This document shows, piece after piece, positions 1 through 8,436 of a stretch of DNA of 64,000 nucleotides. The DNA is taken from positions 1 through 64,000 of the forward strand of contig LMAJ01000036.1 in NCBI GenBank assembly GCA_001507425.1. The letters are read 5' to 3'. Each line of letters begins with the position of its first letter. The first letter of the stretch is position 1. The position numbers and the translations under genes are program-made. The stretch is from Flavobacteriaceae bacterium CRH. GTDB lineage: Bacteria > Bacteroidota > Bacteroidia > Flavobacteriales > Flavobacteriaceae. The notes beneath the pieces were generated by a model. It searched no databases. It was given only the letters and a program-made list of their open reading frames with translations, and was not told where the DNA came from.

Positions 1-940
1 TCTTTCCAGGTTCCACCAACTCCTTTTACTTTGGCCTGACCTCCCAGTTTTCCTTCTGAACCTACCTCACGCGCCACACGGGTTACTTCGGCACCAAAGG
101 AGTTCAGCTGATCTACCATCGTATTAATTGTATTTTTAAGTTCCAGGATTTCTCCCGCAACGTTTACGGTAATTTTTTTAGATAAATCGCCTTTTGCTAC
201 GGCTGTTGTTACCTCGGCAATATTACGCACCTGGCCTGTTAAGTTCGATGCCATTTGGTTTACAGAGTCGGTCAAATCTTTCCAAACCCCACCAACACCT
301 CGCACTTTTGCCTGACCTCCCAGTTTTCCTTCTGAACCTACTTCTACGGCCACACGCGTAACCTCAGAGGAGAACGAGTTCAGCTGATCTACCATCGTAT
401 TAATGGTATTTTTAAGTTCCAGGATTTCTCCTTTTACGTCTACGGTAATTTTTTTAGATAAATCTCCTTTTGCTACGGCAGTGGTTACATCGGCAATATT
501 ACGTACCTGGCCCGTTAAGTTCGATGCCATTTGGTTTACGGAATCTGTTAAATCTTTCCAGGTTCCCCCAACTCCTTTTACCTGCGCCTGACCTCCCAGT
601 TTACCTTCGGTTCCTACCTCTCTTGCCACACGCGTAACCTCAGATGAAAATGAGTTCAGCTGATCTACCATCGTATTAATGGTATTTTTAAGTTCGAGGA
701 TTTCTCCTTTTACGTCTACGGTAATTTTTTTAGATAAATCTCCTTTTGCTACGGCGGTGGTTACATCGGCAATGTTACGTACCTGACCCGTTAAGTTACT
801 TGCCATTTTATTTACAGAGTCGGTCAAATCTTTCCAAACACCTCCAACACCTCTTACTTTTGCCTGACCTCCCAGTTTTCCTTCTGTTCCTACCTCACGT
901 GCCACACGCGTAACCTCCATCGAGAATAAGTTTAGCTGTT
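1..940 (-). repeat. Tandem 276-bp repeats encoding HAMP units
   Basis: The string TCTTTCCA recurs at 1, 277, 553 and 829, exactly 276 bases (92 codons) apart. The intervening DNA is almost identical between copies, and the last copy diverges after about 930. The array continues off the left edge. Because the repeats are nearly identical in DNA and keep frame, unequal recombination could change the number of HAMP units. Confidence 0.9.
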
Positions 941-1391
941 TTACCATTCCGTTTACCTCTTTTGCAATTCTAAGAAATTCTCCCTGAAGCGGGTTTCCTT
1001 CGATAGAAAGTGGCATTTCCTGAGATAAATTTCCTTTTGCTACCGATGTAATTACGTGCGCAATTTCAATCGTTGGATGCACAAGATCTGAAATAAGCGT
1101 ATTTACAGAATCGACACAAGAACTCCAGGATCCTCTTGCACCTTCAAGGGCTACTCTGTTGGTTAGTTTCCCTTGTTTACCAATGCTTTTTCCAACCTTT
1201 TGAAATTCAAAAACCATTCTTTCGTTCAGGTCAATGATTTCGTTTAAAGTGTCGCAAATAGAACGTTTTACGCCGCTTTGATCTGTTGGGAAACGTTGCG
1301 TAAAATTCCCGTTTTTTACCTTAATTAAAATCTTCAAAAATTCTGCATCTGTCAAAACAGATTCTTCGAATTCAGCGTGTGTGTTTTTCAT
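1..1391 (-). CDS. HAMP-repeat sensor protein, probably hybrid histidine kinase (partial)
   Basis: An uninterrupted minus-strand frame opens with ATG at 1391 and runs off the left edge, so only about 463 N-terminal residues are visible. There is no obvious signal peptide or membrane segment. After a diverged first part, the protein consists of tandem HAMP-type units of 92 residues, each with motifs such as GQVRNIADVT, AKGDLSKKITV and TMVDQLNSF. Such HAMP stacks are typical of soluble group III hybrid histidine kinases (Nik1-like), which carry GAF, kinase and receiver domains further on. Those would lie outside the window, so the kinase assignment is inferred from the family. The gene lies 127 bases downstream of a CheY-like gene on the same strand and closes a signalling block. 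Confidence 0.85.
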   Translation of the reverse strand, partial: MKNTHAEFEESVLTDAEFLKILIKVKNGNFTQRFPTDQSGVKRSICDTLNEIIDLNERMVFEFQKVGKSIGKQGKLTNRVALEGARGSWSSCVDSVNTLISDLVHPTIEIAHVITSVAKGNLSQEMPLSIEGNPLQGEFLRIAKEVNGMVKQLNLFSMEVTRVAREVGTEGKLGGQAKVRGVGGVWKDLTDSVNKMASNLTGQVRNIADVTTAVAKGDLSKKITVDVKGEILELKNTINTMVDQLNSFSSEVTRVAREVGTEGKLGGQAQVKGVGGTWKDLTDSVNQMASNLTGQVRNIADVTTAVAKGDLSKKITVDVKGEILELKNTINTMVDQLNSFSSEVTRVAVEVGSEGKLGGQAKVRGVGGVWKDLTDSVNQMASNLTGQVRNIAEVTTAVAKGDLSKKITVNVAGEILELKNTINTMVDQLNSFGAEVTRVAREVGSEGKLGGQAKVKGVGGTWK

Positions 1392-1518
1392 AATTCTTTA
1401 TAGAATGAATTAAAAATCTGTTATGTTTTTTCTGTTATTTTCAAATCAAACAACAGTAATATCTATGTTCTAATTACTAATTATAATAGAATGGCATGAT
1501 AAGATTCTTTTGACTTAC

Positions 1519-1950
1519 TTAAATATTCTCGTCCAGCAAAATTTTCCTTAAATGAAATTGTACAAAAGCATCCATAGAATCAGATCTTTTGGTGTTATCA
1601 TTATAGTTTAAAGGTTTTATAATATAGCCTGAAATGCCTAATTTTTCTGCCTCAAACCTATCATTTCCTTCTGATGAAGTGGTCATTATAAACACTTTCA
1701 GTTTTTTAAGATTTTCATCTTCCCGAAGCACTTTCAAAAATTCAATTCCGTTCATTCTGGGCATATTAATATCCAACAGAATTACCATCGGATTTAATTG
1801 TATTTCTGTATCTCTTAGCATTTTTAAGGCTTCGATTCCGTTATACGCAGAATAAAGTTCATATTCTATTTCTAATTTTTTTAAAGATCGCTCTACACTA
1901 ATAATGTCTAGTTCATCGTCTTCTACTAATAATATGGCTGGTTTTTTCAT
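1519..1950 (-). CDS. CheY-like single-domain response regulator
   Basis: A 143-residue receiver with nothing attached. The acidic pocket is E10-D11-D12, the phosphoacceptor is D60 in LLDINMP, T90/T91 follow, and K112 sits in IIKPL. Its start lies 3 bases after the stop of the histidine kinase at 1954-3384, so the two are almost certainly co-transcribed and form a cognate pair. With no output domain, it probably acts by protein contact or in a phosphorelay, as proposed for the Rcp1-like regulators of phytochrome-type kinases. The C-terminal extension after the conserved lysine, with a KRSD segment, is common in this subfamily. Confidence 0.88.
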   Translation of the reverse strand: MKKPAILLVEDDELDIISVERSLKKLEIEYELYSAYNGIEALKMLRDTEIQLNPMVILLDINMPRMNGIEFLKVLREDENLKKLKVFIMTTSSEGNDRFEAEKLGISGYIIKPLNYNDNTKRSDSMDAFVQFHLRKILLDENI

Positions 1951-1953
1951 GAT

Positions 1954-3384
1954 TTAATTATTTCTCCAGGTAAAAATAAATTCGGCTCCTTCACCAACTT
2001 TCGAAATTACAATAATATCTTCTTGTTGGTCATCGATAATTTTCTTTACGATGGCGAGTCCTACTCCGGTACTTTCCTGTTCATTTTGTTCTCTTAATGT
2101 CTGGAATATTTCGAATATTTTTTTGTGATATTCACTGGCAATTCCAATTCCGTTATCTTTTACAGAGAATTCATAATGCTTATGAAATTTTCTACAGCTA
2201 ATCTGAATAATTCCGTTTTCCTGTGGTGTATATTTGACAGCATTACTAATTAAATTAGCAAATACCTGTTCTAATTTAATCCTTTCTGTGAATAATTCAG
2301 GTAAATCGGTAACTTCAAGAGTGAAGTTTCTCGGTACAATCGAATTGGCAATTTCGTTAACTAAAGTATTTGTATTAATCTTTTCCGGCAGAACATTAAT
2401 ATTTAGCCTTGCGTAGTCTAACAAACCATTAATCAAAGCTTCCATTCTTTTGGTTTTTTGAGGAATAATATTGAGATATCTTTTTAACTCCGGCGAAAGT
2501 TGATTGTCAAGATCTTCTTCAATCCAGGTTATAACATTATGAATGCCGCGAATGGGTGCTTTAAGATCGTGAGAAACGACGTAAGCAAATTTATTGAGTT
2601 CGGCATTTCTGATTTTAAGTTCATGGATATTCTTGTCTAACTTAGCCGACATAATATTTAATGAAGATGCCAATGCGGTTAATTCGTCGTTTCTGGTATC
2701 TTCTATACGGGTGAATTTTCCTTTTGAAATATTTTCTGCAAGGCGAACCATTGAAGAAATTCGTTTGGTTGTAATCAGCATGATGTAAATAGTGCTAATT
2801 ACTCCAACAATAATAGTTAAGGTAAGAAAGATCAACGAGAAAGTTCGGGTATATCGAAGTGAAGTAAGCAGCATTGCGCTGTGATGTTTCCTTCTTTTAT
2901 ATTCTATTCGGTCAAATCTGGTAAACTTCGTGGCAATGTCATCGTTTATCTTTTTGCCGACATGTTTCCTTAATGTACTTTGTAATGAATCTGCATCTTT
3001 TTTTCCGGATTCAATCAGTTTTTCTGAATATTTCAGCCAGTCATTATGAAGCAATTCAATAGAATCTAATATAACACGCTGGGTATTATTACTTCCTATT
3101 TGCTTTTTTTGAACTTTAAATAAATACGGAACGCTTTTAAGACCTTCAAAATACGAGTCTAAAAAAACTTTATCATCTGTAAGCAAATAACCCCGAAAGG
3201 CACTTTGCATTCCTATAATTGCTTTATGGGTTTTGTTTGAATTACGAATTATTTCTTCTGACCGTCCTAAAAAATGCGAGTTGAGCTGCACTTTTTTCGA
3301 CATCATATAATTGGTATATGAGTCTGCAACAGAGAGCAAAATTATCAATGTAAATGCTAAAAGAATTTGAGTAGATAATTTCAT
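1954..3384 (-). CDS. Membrane sensor histidine kinase with CHASE3-like sensor domain
   Basis: A 476-residue kinase. TM1 is at about residues 7-24, followed by a CHASE3-like helical periplasmic region (about 30-170, including RGYLLTDD), TM2 at about 181-203, HAMP at about 204-255, HisKA with the phosphoaccepting H272 in VSHDLKAP, and HATPase_c with N381 (N box), D410-NGIGI (G1) and STGVGLAI (G2). All catalytic boxes look intact. It is followed after 3 bases by a CheY-like regulator and preceded by another 105 bases upstream, on the same strand. The signal sensed cannot be read from sequence. Confidence 0.92.
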   Translation of the reverse strand: MKLSTQILLAFTLIILLSVADSYTNYMMSKKVQLNSHFLGRSEEIIRNSNKTHKAIIGMQSAFRGYLLTDDKVFLDSYFEGLKSVPYLFKVQKKQIGSNNTQRVILDSIELLHNDWLKYSEKLIESGKKDADSLQSTLRKHVGKKINDDIATKFTRFDRIEYKRRKHHSAMLLTSLRYTRTFSLIFLTLTIIVGVISTIYIMLITTKRISSMVRLAENISKGKFTRIEDTRNDELTALASSLNIMSAKLDKNIHELKIRNAELNKFAYVVSHDLKAPIRGIHNVITWIEEDLDNQLSPELKRYLNIIPQKTKRMEALINGLLDYARLNINVLPEKINTNTLVNEIANSIVPRNFTLEVTDLPELFTERIKLEQVFANLISNAVKYTPQENGIIQISCRKFHKHYEFSVKDNGIGIASEYHKKIFEIFQTLREQNEQESTGVGLAIVKKIIDDQQEDIIVISKVGEGAEFIFTWRNN

Positions 3385-3489
3385 TGAGTGGAATTAAACA
3401 TAAATAGGACTATGGGACATTTGTTTTTTTAATAAAAATATAAAAAAAACAAATTCAAAATTCCTGAAAGCATAAAGTTATTTACCAAC

Positions 3490-3909
3490 TTAAGCATGTT
3501 TAACTTCATAAGCATATTCGCTTAATATTTTTTTTAATTCATTAAAGTTATTGGGTTTCGAAATATAATCGTGCGCCCCAAGTAATTTGGCTTCTTTAAT
3601 GATTTCTTCGAGTTGTGAAGTAGAAAAAATAATAACGGGTATTTTTTGCAGTGTATCTTGTTTTTTTATTTCAGATAAAAGTTCAAGACCAGACATAATA
3701 GGCATATTTAAATCCAGAAAAATAACATCTGGCTTCACTTCCTGTTTTAATAGCTTTTGAAAAGCTTCAACAGGATCGTTTATTGAAGTATACTGTGAAG
3801 TAGAAACCGCATTGAGTGCTTCCATAAACAATTCGCAATCATCAGAATCATCGTCGATCTGCAGAAAATTTTTATATGTCATTTGTAGTATTATATTTTT
3901 GGAGATCAA
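3490..3909 (-). CDS. CheY-like response regulator (Rcp1-like)
   Basis: Single receiver domain of 139 residues, or 130 if translation starts at the internal ATG at 3882. The conserved parts begin with QIDDDSDD right after that methionine, which favours the shorter form. The phosphoacceptor is D66 in FLDLNMP and the conserved lysine is K118 in YISKP. A TAAATTTG -7 element (minus strand) at 3928-3935 fits either start. It precedes the CHASE3 histidine kinase by 105 bases and could be co-transcribed with it, giving one kinase flanked by two receivers. Confidence 0.86.
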   Translation of the reverse strand: MISKNIILQMTYKNFLQIDDDSDDCELFMEALNAVSTSQYTSINDPVEAFQKLLKQEVKPDVIFLDLNMPIMSGLELLSEIKKQDTLQKIPVIIFSTSQLEEIIKEAKLLGAHDYISKPNNFNELKKILSEYAYEVKHA

Positions 3910-3927
3910 ATCTGAAAAATGTTATTT

Positions 3928-3935
3928 CAAATTTA
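3928..3935 (-). promoter_or_regulatory. Bacteroidetes-type -7 element
   Basis: The minus strand reads TAAATTTG, matching TAnnTTTG, 19 bases upstream of the longest start of the response regulator. No clear TTG -33 box is seen at the right distance, so this is a moderate call. Confidence 0.4.
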
Positions 3936-4137
3936 GGTTCTCTTTTTTGTTTTTGCTATAATTTTAGATCTCACTCTGTAAAGTTTTTATGATGCCAAAT
4001 AAGACATTATTAATAAATCAACACTAAGCATATTCTTTCTTCTATCAAATGTAATAATTTAATTATTAATAATAGCTACTAACTATTCATTATAATTTCT
4101 CATCAAATTTCTTATAAATTAATATTTTAATTACTTT

Positions 4138-4590
4138 TTATTGCTTTTTCTTTGGTAAACTTAGCTTATCAATTTCTGCCAAAAATTCGCTGTCAAACTC
4201 AGAATATGCTCTAAGCCTGTACTTTTCATCTCTTTTACGCATAACGAGATTTATTTTCTGAACCATTAACCATATTGGTTCGTAGCGTTTGTGGCCTAAT
4301 AGATATTGAATTTGCAGTGCAGAGAATTTTCTTTTGGATAGTGTCATCAGTTCGATACAAATCATCCAATATTTAAAAGGTAAATTAGAATTTTCCATTA
4401 CCGTACCTGAACGAAGGCTCATTCGGTTGCCGCATTTTTTACATTGAAATTTTAAATCAACCTTTCTAAAAGAGTGTAGATTGTGCTGGCATTTTTTACA
4501 GATTAGATTATTCTGCAGGCGTTTATTCTTAAATTCTTCGATACAAGTTTCTTCGTCGGGGTATTTTTCGAAAAACTCACGTAATTCCAT
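4138..4590 (-). CDS. IS1595-type transposase N-terminal zinc-ribbon protein, solitary
   Basis: A 150-residue protein resembling the N-terminal half of IS1595-family transposases: a zinc ribbon with C31-x2-C34 and C50-x2-C53, then a helical stretch with LPFKYWM and the QIQYLLGHKRYEPIW segment. The DDE catalytic domain that normally follows is absent, and the downstream 4.0-4.1 kb sequence gives no continuation. No terminal inverted repeats are evident. It is either a remnant or a domesticated DNA-binding protein. The intact frame and clean start and stop argue for some retained function, but this is inference. Confidence 0.7.
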   Translation of the reverse strand: MELREFFEKYPDEETCIEEFKNKRLQNNLICKKCQHNLHSFRKVDLKFQCKKCGNRMSLRSGTVMENSNLPFKYWMICIELMTLSKRKFSALQIQYLLGHKRYEPIWLMVQKINLVMRKRDEKYRLRAYSEFDSEFLAEIDKLSLPKKKQ

Positions 4591-4671
4591 TTTTGTATTT
4601 TATATTTTGGGAATAAATATAAATCAATCTACCCGCACATAAAAAATAATATTTTAAATAAGGTCAAAAAA

Positions 4672-4702
4672 AAAGGGAATATACATTTTGAATATTCCCT
4701 TT
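4672..4702 (-). terminator. Rho-independent terminator
   Basis: The inverted repeat AAAGGGAATAT / ATATTCCCTTT has a 9-base loop. On the minus strand it is followed by a T-run (the A-run at 4666-4674), 20 bases after the stop of the roadblock-like gene. Confidence 0.8.
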
Positions 4703-4722
4703 GAATTACGAAAAAAGTACAG

Positions 4723-5100
4723 TTATAATTTTTCAGCAATCTCTTTTTTATATTTATTAAGAATAGATTTTGTCATTCCTAAATTTGCTTTAGTAGAATC
4801 TACTGCCAAATAAATAAAATAATCTCCATTATCAGAAACATCAAGAATATGAATTTGAGATGTAAGTGTAATCATAACGTTATCTACAGTTTGTCCTTCT
4901 AAGTTTAATGCTTTTATAGCATTCATTTTAGCTTTGACAACTTCAAGATTAAATGCAGATGCTAATTCCGGATCAAAACCAGCTAGAACAGATTGTGAGT
5001 AATAAGACATTCCGCTTTTGATTTCAGCTACAGAAACAGCGATAAAACCAGGAACATTTTTTTGAAGATCATCTCCAAATTGTTTTAAAAAATCAGACAT
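4723..5100 (-). CDS. Roadblock/LC7-like protein
   Basis: A 125-residue soluble protein. The pattern GFIAVSVAEIKSGMSYYSQS, then a helix, then ITLTSQIHILDVSDNGDYFIYLAVDS fits the small alpha/beta fold of roadblock/LC7 proteins, which bind small GTPases or serve as scaffolds in bacterial polarity systems (MglB family). The assignment rests on fold-level similarity only, and no GTPase gene is adjacent. It is monocistronic: a terminator (4672-4702) follows, another lies upstream (5259-5285), and a TATTTTTG -7 element is at 5153-5160 on the minus strand. Confidence 0.6.
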   Translation of the reverse strand: MSDFLKQFGDDLQKNVPGFIAVSVAEIKSGMSYYSQSVLAGFDPELASAFNLEVVKAKMNAIKALNLEGQTVDNVMITLTSQIHILDVSDNGDYFIYLAVDSTKANLGMTKSILNKYKKEIAEKL

Positions 5101-5152
5101 AGGTATTTTAGTTTTATTGGGTATTTATAATCCTTTTTTGGTGGATTTATGG

Positions 5153-5160
5153 CAAAAATA
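5153..5160 (-). promoter_or_regulatory. Bacteroidetes-type -7 element
   Basis: The minus strand reads TATTTTTG about 53 bases upstream of the roadblock-like gene. A TTG (5187-5189) lies 26 bases further upstream, somewhat longer than the usual spacing. Confidence 0.45.
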
Positions 5161-5258
5161 TAGATATCATACTAGTTAATTATCCGCAATGCGTACCTAA
5201 ACTTATTTTTTTTATCAATTAATAACATATTCAGTTGCAATACTTCAACTCCATAAAA

Positions 5259-5285
5259 AAACTCCTACTTTATGGGCAGGAGTTT
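5259..5285 (-). terminator. Rho-independent terminator
   Basis: AAACTCCT / AGGAGTTT stem with an 11-base loop and a T-run on the minus strand, about 50 bases downstream of the glycosyltransferase stop. Confidence 0.75.
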
Positions 5286-5336
5286 TTCAAACAAATAGTA
5301 GATTCTAATTTAAAGCAGTAATTATTATGGTAGTTA

Positions 5337-6794
5337 TTATTTTGATTCAGCTAATCCACGGGTTAACCAACCTCTTTTATTTGCCGTTGCAATAGCGTAT
5401 GGCGTAATCCAGAATAAACTGAATGTATAAAAAATGCTGTATGAATAAGCCCAAAGTGAGTCTTTTAAATTATATTTTTTAGCATAAAATATAACAGGGA
5501 AAGTTGATATTATTAATATGCTCGCAAGCGTTGAACTAAAAAACAATAACGGATGTGTTGCTATAAAAATAAACATGAATATTAAAAAAGGATAAGACAT
5601 GATCATTTTTAGCGATTGGTTGATAAGCAACAATCTTGAACCAAATTTAGATCCTTCTCTAAAGTTGGTAAAAACAAATTTAGACATCGCAATGTTTTCA
5701 CGTACATTACTTCTCGCCCATCTGATAAACATTTTATATAAACCTGTATATTCTTCAGGAACATTTGTTAAAACAGTTGCGTTTCTTTGAAACAATACAT
5801 GCTGCCCTTGTTTTAAAATCATATTGGTCATCGCACGGTCTTCACCAATATCTGATGGCTGCCCCATAAAAGTCTGGTTGATCCATTCTTCAAGACATCC
5901 AAAAACGGCTGTTTTACGATACGCTGCTGCAGCGCCCGGAGTACAAAGTACAGAACCTAACATGCTTTCTGCAGAACGCATGAATTCAAAACTCATTACG
6001 AAACTTACGTTTAGCATTTTTGGAAGTATTGCTTTTTTATTATTCAAAACCTGAACATTTCCAGCAACTGCCCCACATTTTTCATTGGTCACAAACGGAC
6101 TAACTAAATTACGTAAAGTATCTTTTTTTACAATAGAATCGCTATCTACGGTTACAAAAATTTCTCCTGTACCAAGTTCAAATCCACGGTAAAGTGCGTG
6201 ACGTTTTCCTTTGTTTTCCGGTTGTTGAAAAATAGTTAAACGATCTCCTAATCTTATTTTTGCCTGTTGCATCCAATACCATGTATCATCTTTACTTCCG
6301 TCATCAATTGCTAATAATTGCATTTTTTGTTCCGGAAAATCACTTGCTGCCAGACTAATTAAAGTATCCCAAACTAATTTTCCTTCGTTATAAGCAGGAA
6401 CGATTACGGTACAAGTTGGCAATAGTTCGTCTGAAACAGATTCGATTGGTTTGTAACGAAGATATAAATAGGCATTATAAATAAATGAAGCTGTTTGAAA
6501 AAAGAACAACGCCATTGTGAAAATAAGAAATGGATAACCCCAGGCCGAATCTATTCTGTCTAATTGAAATTGATCAAAGTCAGGTTGAAATTGATATACT
6601 AAGAAAGCACCAACTAACATTAATGCAAATGTACCAACAAGTACAAAAGATCCGAATCGATTTGATGTTTTTGCAATATTTTTAATTGGTTTATCGTTAT
6701 CTATACGAAAAATGGAATTGTTTAAAGAATGTTCGGCATTTATGGCTTCACTTGAAGAATAAAATTGTTTTGAGATGATTGTTTCGCTTTCCAT
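5337..6794 (-). CDS. Processive family 2 glycosyltransferase (membrane)
   Basis: A 485-residue polytopic enzyme. Two N-terminal membrane segments (about 48-68 and 86-112) lead into a GT-A domain with VPAYNEG, the D164-D165 pair, the DSDS metal/nucleotide site at 217-220, the general-base region GEDR at 317-320, and RWARS at 358-362, which corresponds to the Q/RxxRW motif of processive enzymes. Three or so membrane segments follow. This architecture is shared by hyaluronan, chitin and poly-N-acetylglucosamine synthases (HasA/NodC/PgaC type), so it probably polymerises and exports a polysaccharide. The sugar cannot be told from sequence. It stands alone, with its own terminator. Confidence 0.85.
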   Translation of the reverse strand: MESETIISKQFYSSSEAINAEHSLNNSIFRIDNDKPIKNIAKTSNRFGSFVLVGTFALMLVGAFLVYQFQPDFDQFQLDRIDSAWGYPFLIFTMALFFFQTASFIYNAYLYLRYKPIESVSDELLPTCTVIVPAYNEGKLVWDTLISLAASDFPEQKMQLLAIDDGSKDDTWYWMQQAKIRLGDRLTIFQQPENKGKRHALYRGFELGTGEIFVTVDSDSIVKKDTLRNLVSPFVTNEKCGAVAGNVQVLNNKKAILPKMLNVSFVMSFEFMRSAESMLGSVLCTPGAAAAYRKTAVFGCLEEWINQTFMGQPSDIGEDRAMTNMILKQGQHVLFQRNATVLTNVPEEYTGLYKMFIRWARSNVRENIAMSKFVFTNFREGSKFGSRLLLINQSLKMIMSYPFLIFMFIFIATHPLLFFSSTLASILIISTFPVIFYAKKYNLKDSLWAYSYSIFYTFSLFWITPYAIATANKRGWLTRGLAESK

Positions 6795-7253
6795 ATTATA
6801 GTATCTATTTATTTTTATCTAATGGCTCTTACTTAAAAACTGTTTCTTTTCTTGTGTTTTGAAATTGTCTATAAAAACACATTATCTCAGTGAGCAACCA
6901 ACATGCCATTATCATTTTTAACTGTAACAGAGCGCTTTACCTAATATCATCAAAATTTAATGTGTATAAATTTTACCCATTTGGTATACAGTATACACAA
7001 AGAATGCGTAAAATTGAACACGGTTGACACGGATTTACTTCGTAAAAACGCGGATAAAAACGGATTTTTTTTAAATTAAATCAAATAAAAAATCCGTTTT
7101 TATCCGCGTTTTCGCTTTAGCGAATCCGTTTCATCCGCGTTCTATTACACCATACTATTACGATCTTACTATTTTTTTTATTTTTTTTCAAAAATTTGTC
7201 CAATCCTGAAAGTTCGGTTGTCATTAGGGTATAACATTTAAAAATTATACAAG
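6795..7253. other. Intergenic region between divergent genes
   Basis: 459 bases with no plausible gene. It holds the promoters of the divergent glycosyltransferase and AhpD-like genes (no clean TAnnTTTG match seen) and a large hairpin repeat at 7016-7143. Confidence 0.6.
7016..7143. repeat. Long imperfect inverted repeat
   Basis: The arms are about 55 bases each. Both contain the block CGGATAAAAACGGATTTTTT or its complement, plus further ACACGGATT / AATCCGT blocks. The DNA can fold into one long hairpin. Similar 'cacgg-at' intergenic hairpins are known anecdotally from flavobacterial genomes. Function is unknown. Confidence 0.8.
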
Positions 7254-7706
7254 ATGGAAACTAGAATTAATGTATTCGAAAAAGGTCAAAAAGCTTTAAG
7301 CACATTATTTGGAATCAGTGCTTATTTAAAAAAATCAGGACTTGAAAAATCTTTGGTAGATTTAGTAGATTTCAGAGTATCTCAAATTAATAGCTGTGCT
7401 TATTGTTTAGATATGCACTCTAAAGAAGCTTTGGCAACAGGAGAAACTCCACAGCGTTTGTTTGGTTTAAGTGCCTGGAGAGAAACTCCGTATTATACAG
7501 CAAAAGAAAGAGCTGCATTGGCTTACGCCGAAGCTGTAACCGCTTGTCACGTACCTGATGAAGTGTATGCAATTGCAAAAAGCGAATTCTCTGATGAAGA
7601 ACTAATTGATCTTACTTTAGTAATTACTACAATCAACACATGGAACCGTTTTAACCTTGCTTTTCCAAATAATGTGGGATCGTACAGAGTGGGACAATTT
7701 GGATAA
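7254..7706 (+). CDS. AhpD-like carboxymuconolactone decarboxylase family protein
   Basis: A 150-residue all-helical protein with the redox signature C48-AY-C51-LDM-H55, as in alkylhydroperoxidase AhpD and related carboxymuconolactone decarboxylase family members. Family knowledge suggests peroxidase or disulfide-reductase activity, with the CxxC pair as active site. It lies just upstream of a YCII/DGPF gene and an ECF42-type sigma factor. AhpD-like genes are often found in such loci, but a hairpin terminator separates it from them here. Start ATG at 7254. Confidence 0.88.
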   Translation: METRINVFEKGQKALSTLFGISAYLKKSGLEKSLVDLVDFRVSQINSCAYCLDMHSKEALATGETPQRLFGLSAWRETPYYTAKERAALAYAEAVTACHVPDEVYAIAKSEFSDEELIDLTLVITTINTWNRFNLAFPNNVGSYRVGQFG

Positions 7707-7714
7707 ATAAATCG

Positions 7715-7770
7715 AGGCTGTTTTTATATTTGGTAAAAGAGTAATTTTATCTTTATAAAAAACAGCCTTT
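7715..7770 (+). terminator. Hairpin terminator
   Basis: AGGCTGTTTTTATA pairs with TATAAAAAACAGCCT across a 25-base loop and is followed by TTT. It sits 9 bases after the AhpD-like stop codon. Confidence 0.65.
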
Positions 7771-7816
7771 TATTATCCTATAAATGATAATTTACAACTT
7801 ATAAAAAAAAATCAAA

Positions 7817-8155
7817 ATGAATGAGTTCATATTAATATTCAGAAGAGACTTCACAACAAAAGAAATACAGCCTTCTCCGGAAGAAATGCAACAGCACTTT
7901 CAGCAATGGCAAAACTGGTTTGGAGGTTTAGCTGCACAAGATAAACTTGCAAGGCCTCTGCAACGCTGGGATGGCGAAGGAAAATTAGTAACTAAAAACA
8001 AAGGAATTACTAACGGCCCTTTTGTAGAAATAAAAGAATCTATTGGCGGATTGATTATCATAAAGGCACAAGATTATGAAGAAGCGGCTGCTATTGCACA
8101 AGATTGCCCCATTTTGAATTTGGGCGGAAATGTGGAGATACGAATGGCGGTTTAG
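7817..8155 (+). CDS. YCII/DGPF-domain protein
   Basis: A 112-residue dimeric alpha-beta-barrel-type protein. The segment TNGPFVEIKESIGGLIII matches the YCII-related DGPF family, with NGPF in place of DGPF. Members are the typical target genes of ECF42 sigma factors, and the sigma gene lies 281 bases downstream on the same strand. No enzymatic role is established for the family. The intervening bases contain short direct repeats (TTAGACTTCTTAGATTT) and a palindrome. Confidence 0.85.
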   Translation: MNEFILIFRRDFTTKEIQPSPEEMQQHFQQWQNWFGGLAAQDKLARPLQRWDGEGKLVTKNKGITNGPFVEIKESIGGLIIIKAQDYEEAAAIAQDCPILNLGGNVEIRMAV

Positions 8156-8389
8156 ACTTCTTAGATTTTAGACTTCTTAGATTTTTAGATTATTGGATAT
8201 TAGACTTTAGCTTGATAATATGCATAGTTGTGTCATTTCTCCTCCGTAGAAATGACACAAAGTAGCTCGACAGAGAATTTCTTTGTAGGTTTAGATTGCG
8301 GACAATTGGATGTGATCTTTACTCCTTAGAGATGACACTAACTATGTCAACAAAATATTCTCATTCCGGGAAACTACATAAACTGTTAT

Positions 8390-8418
8390 CTTTGTCAAAG
8401 TTTAAAACTTTGACAAAG
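8390..8418. repeat. Copy of a dispersed palindrome ahead of the sigma factor gene
   Basis: CTTTGTCAAAGTTT followed by its complement forms a near-perfect 29-base palindrome ending 18 bases before the sigma factor ATG at 8437. Nearly the same palindrome recurs at 17245-17273, 38228-38260, 38389-38423 and 38551-38585. Confidence 0.9.
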
Positions 8419-8436
8419 ATTTACAAAACACCTTAC

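Noticed and set aside
403..591. Plus-strand ORF opposite the HAMP repeats
   Set aside because: A shadow of the repetitive coding strand; the pattern repeats with each HAMP unit.
8296..8436. N-terminal extension of the sigma factor ORF
   Set aside because: Crosses the dispersed palindrome and has no similarity to ECF42 N-termini. The ATG at 8437 begins the conserved part.
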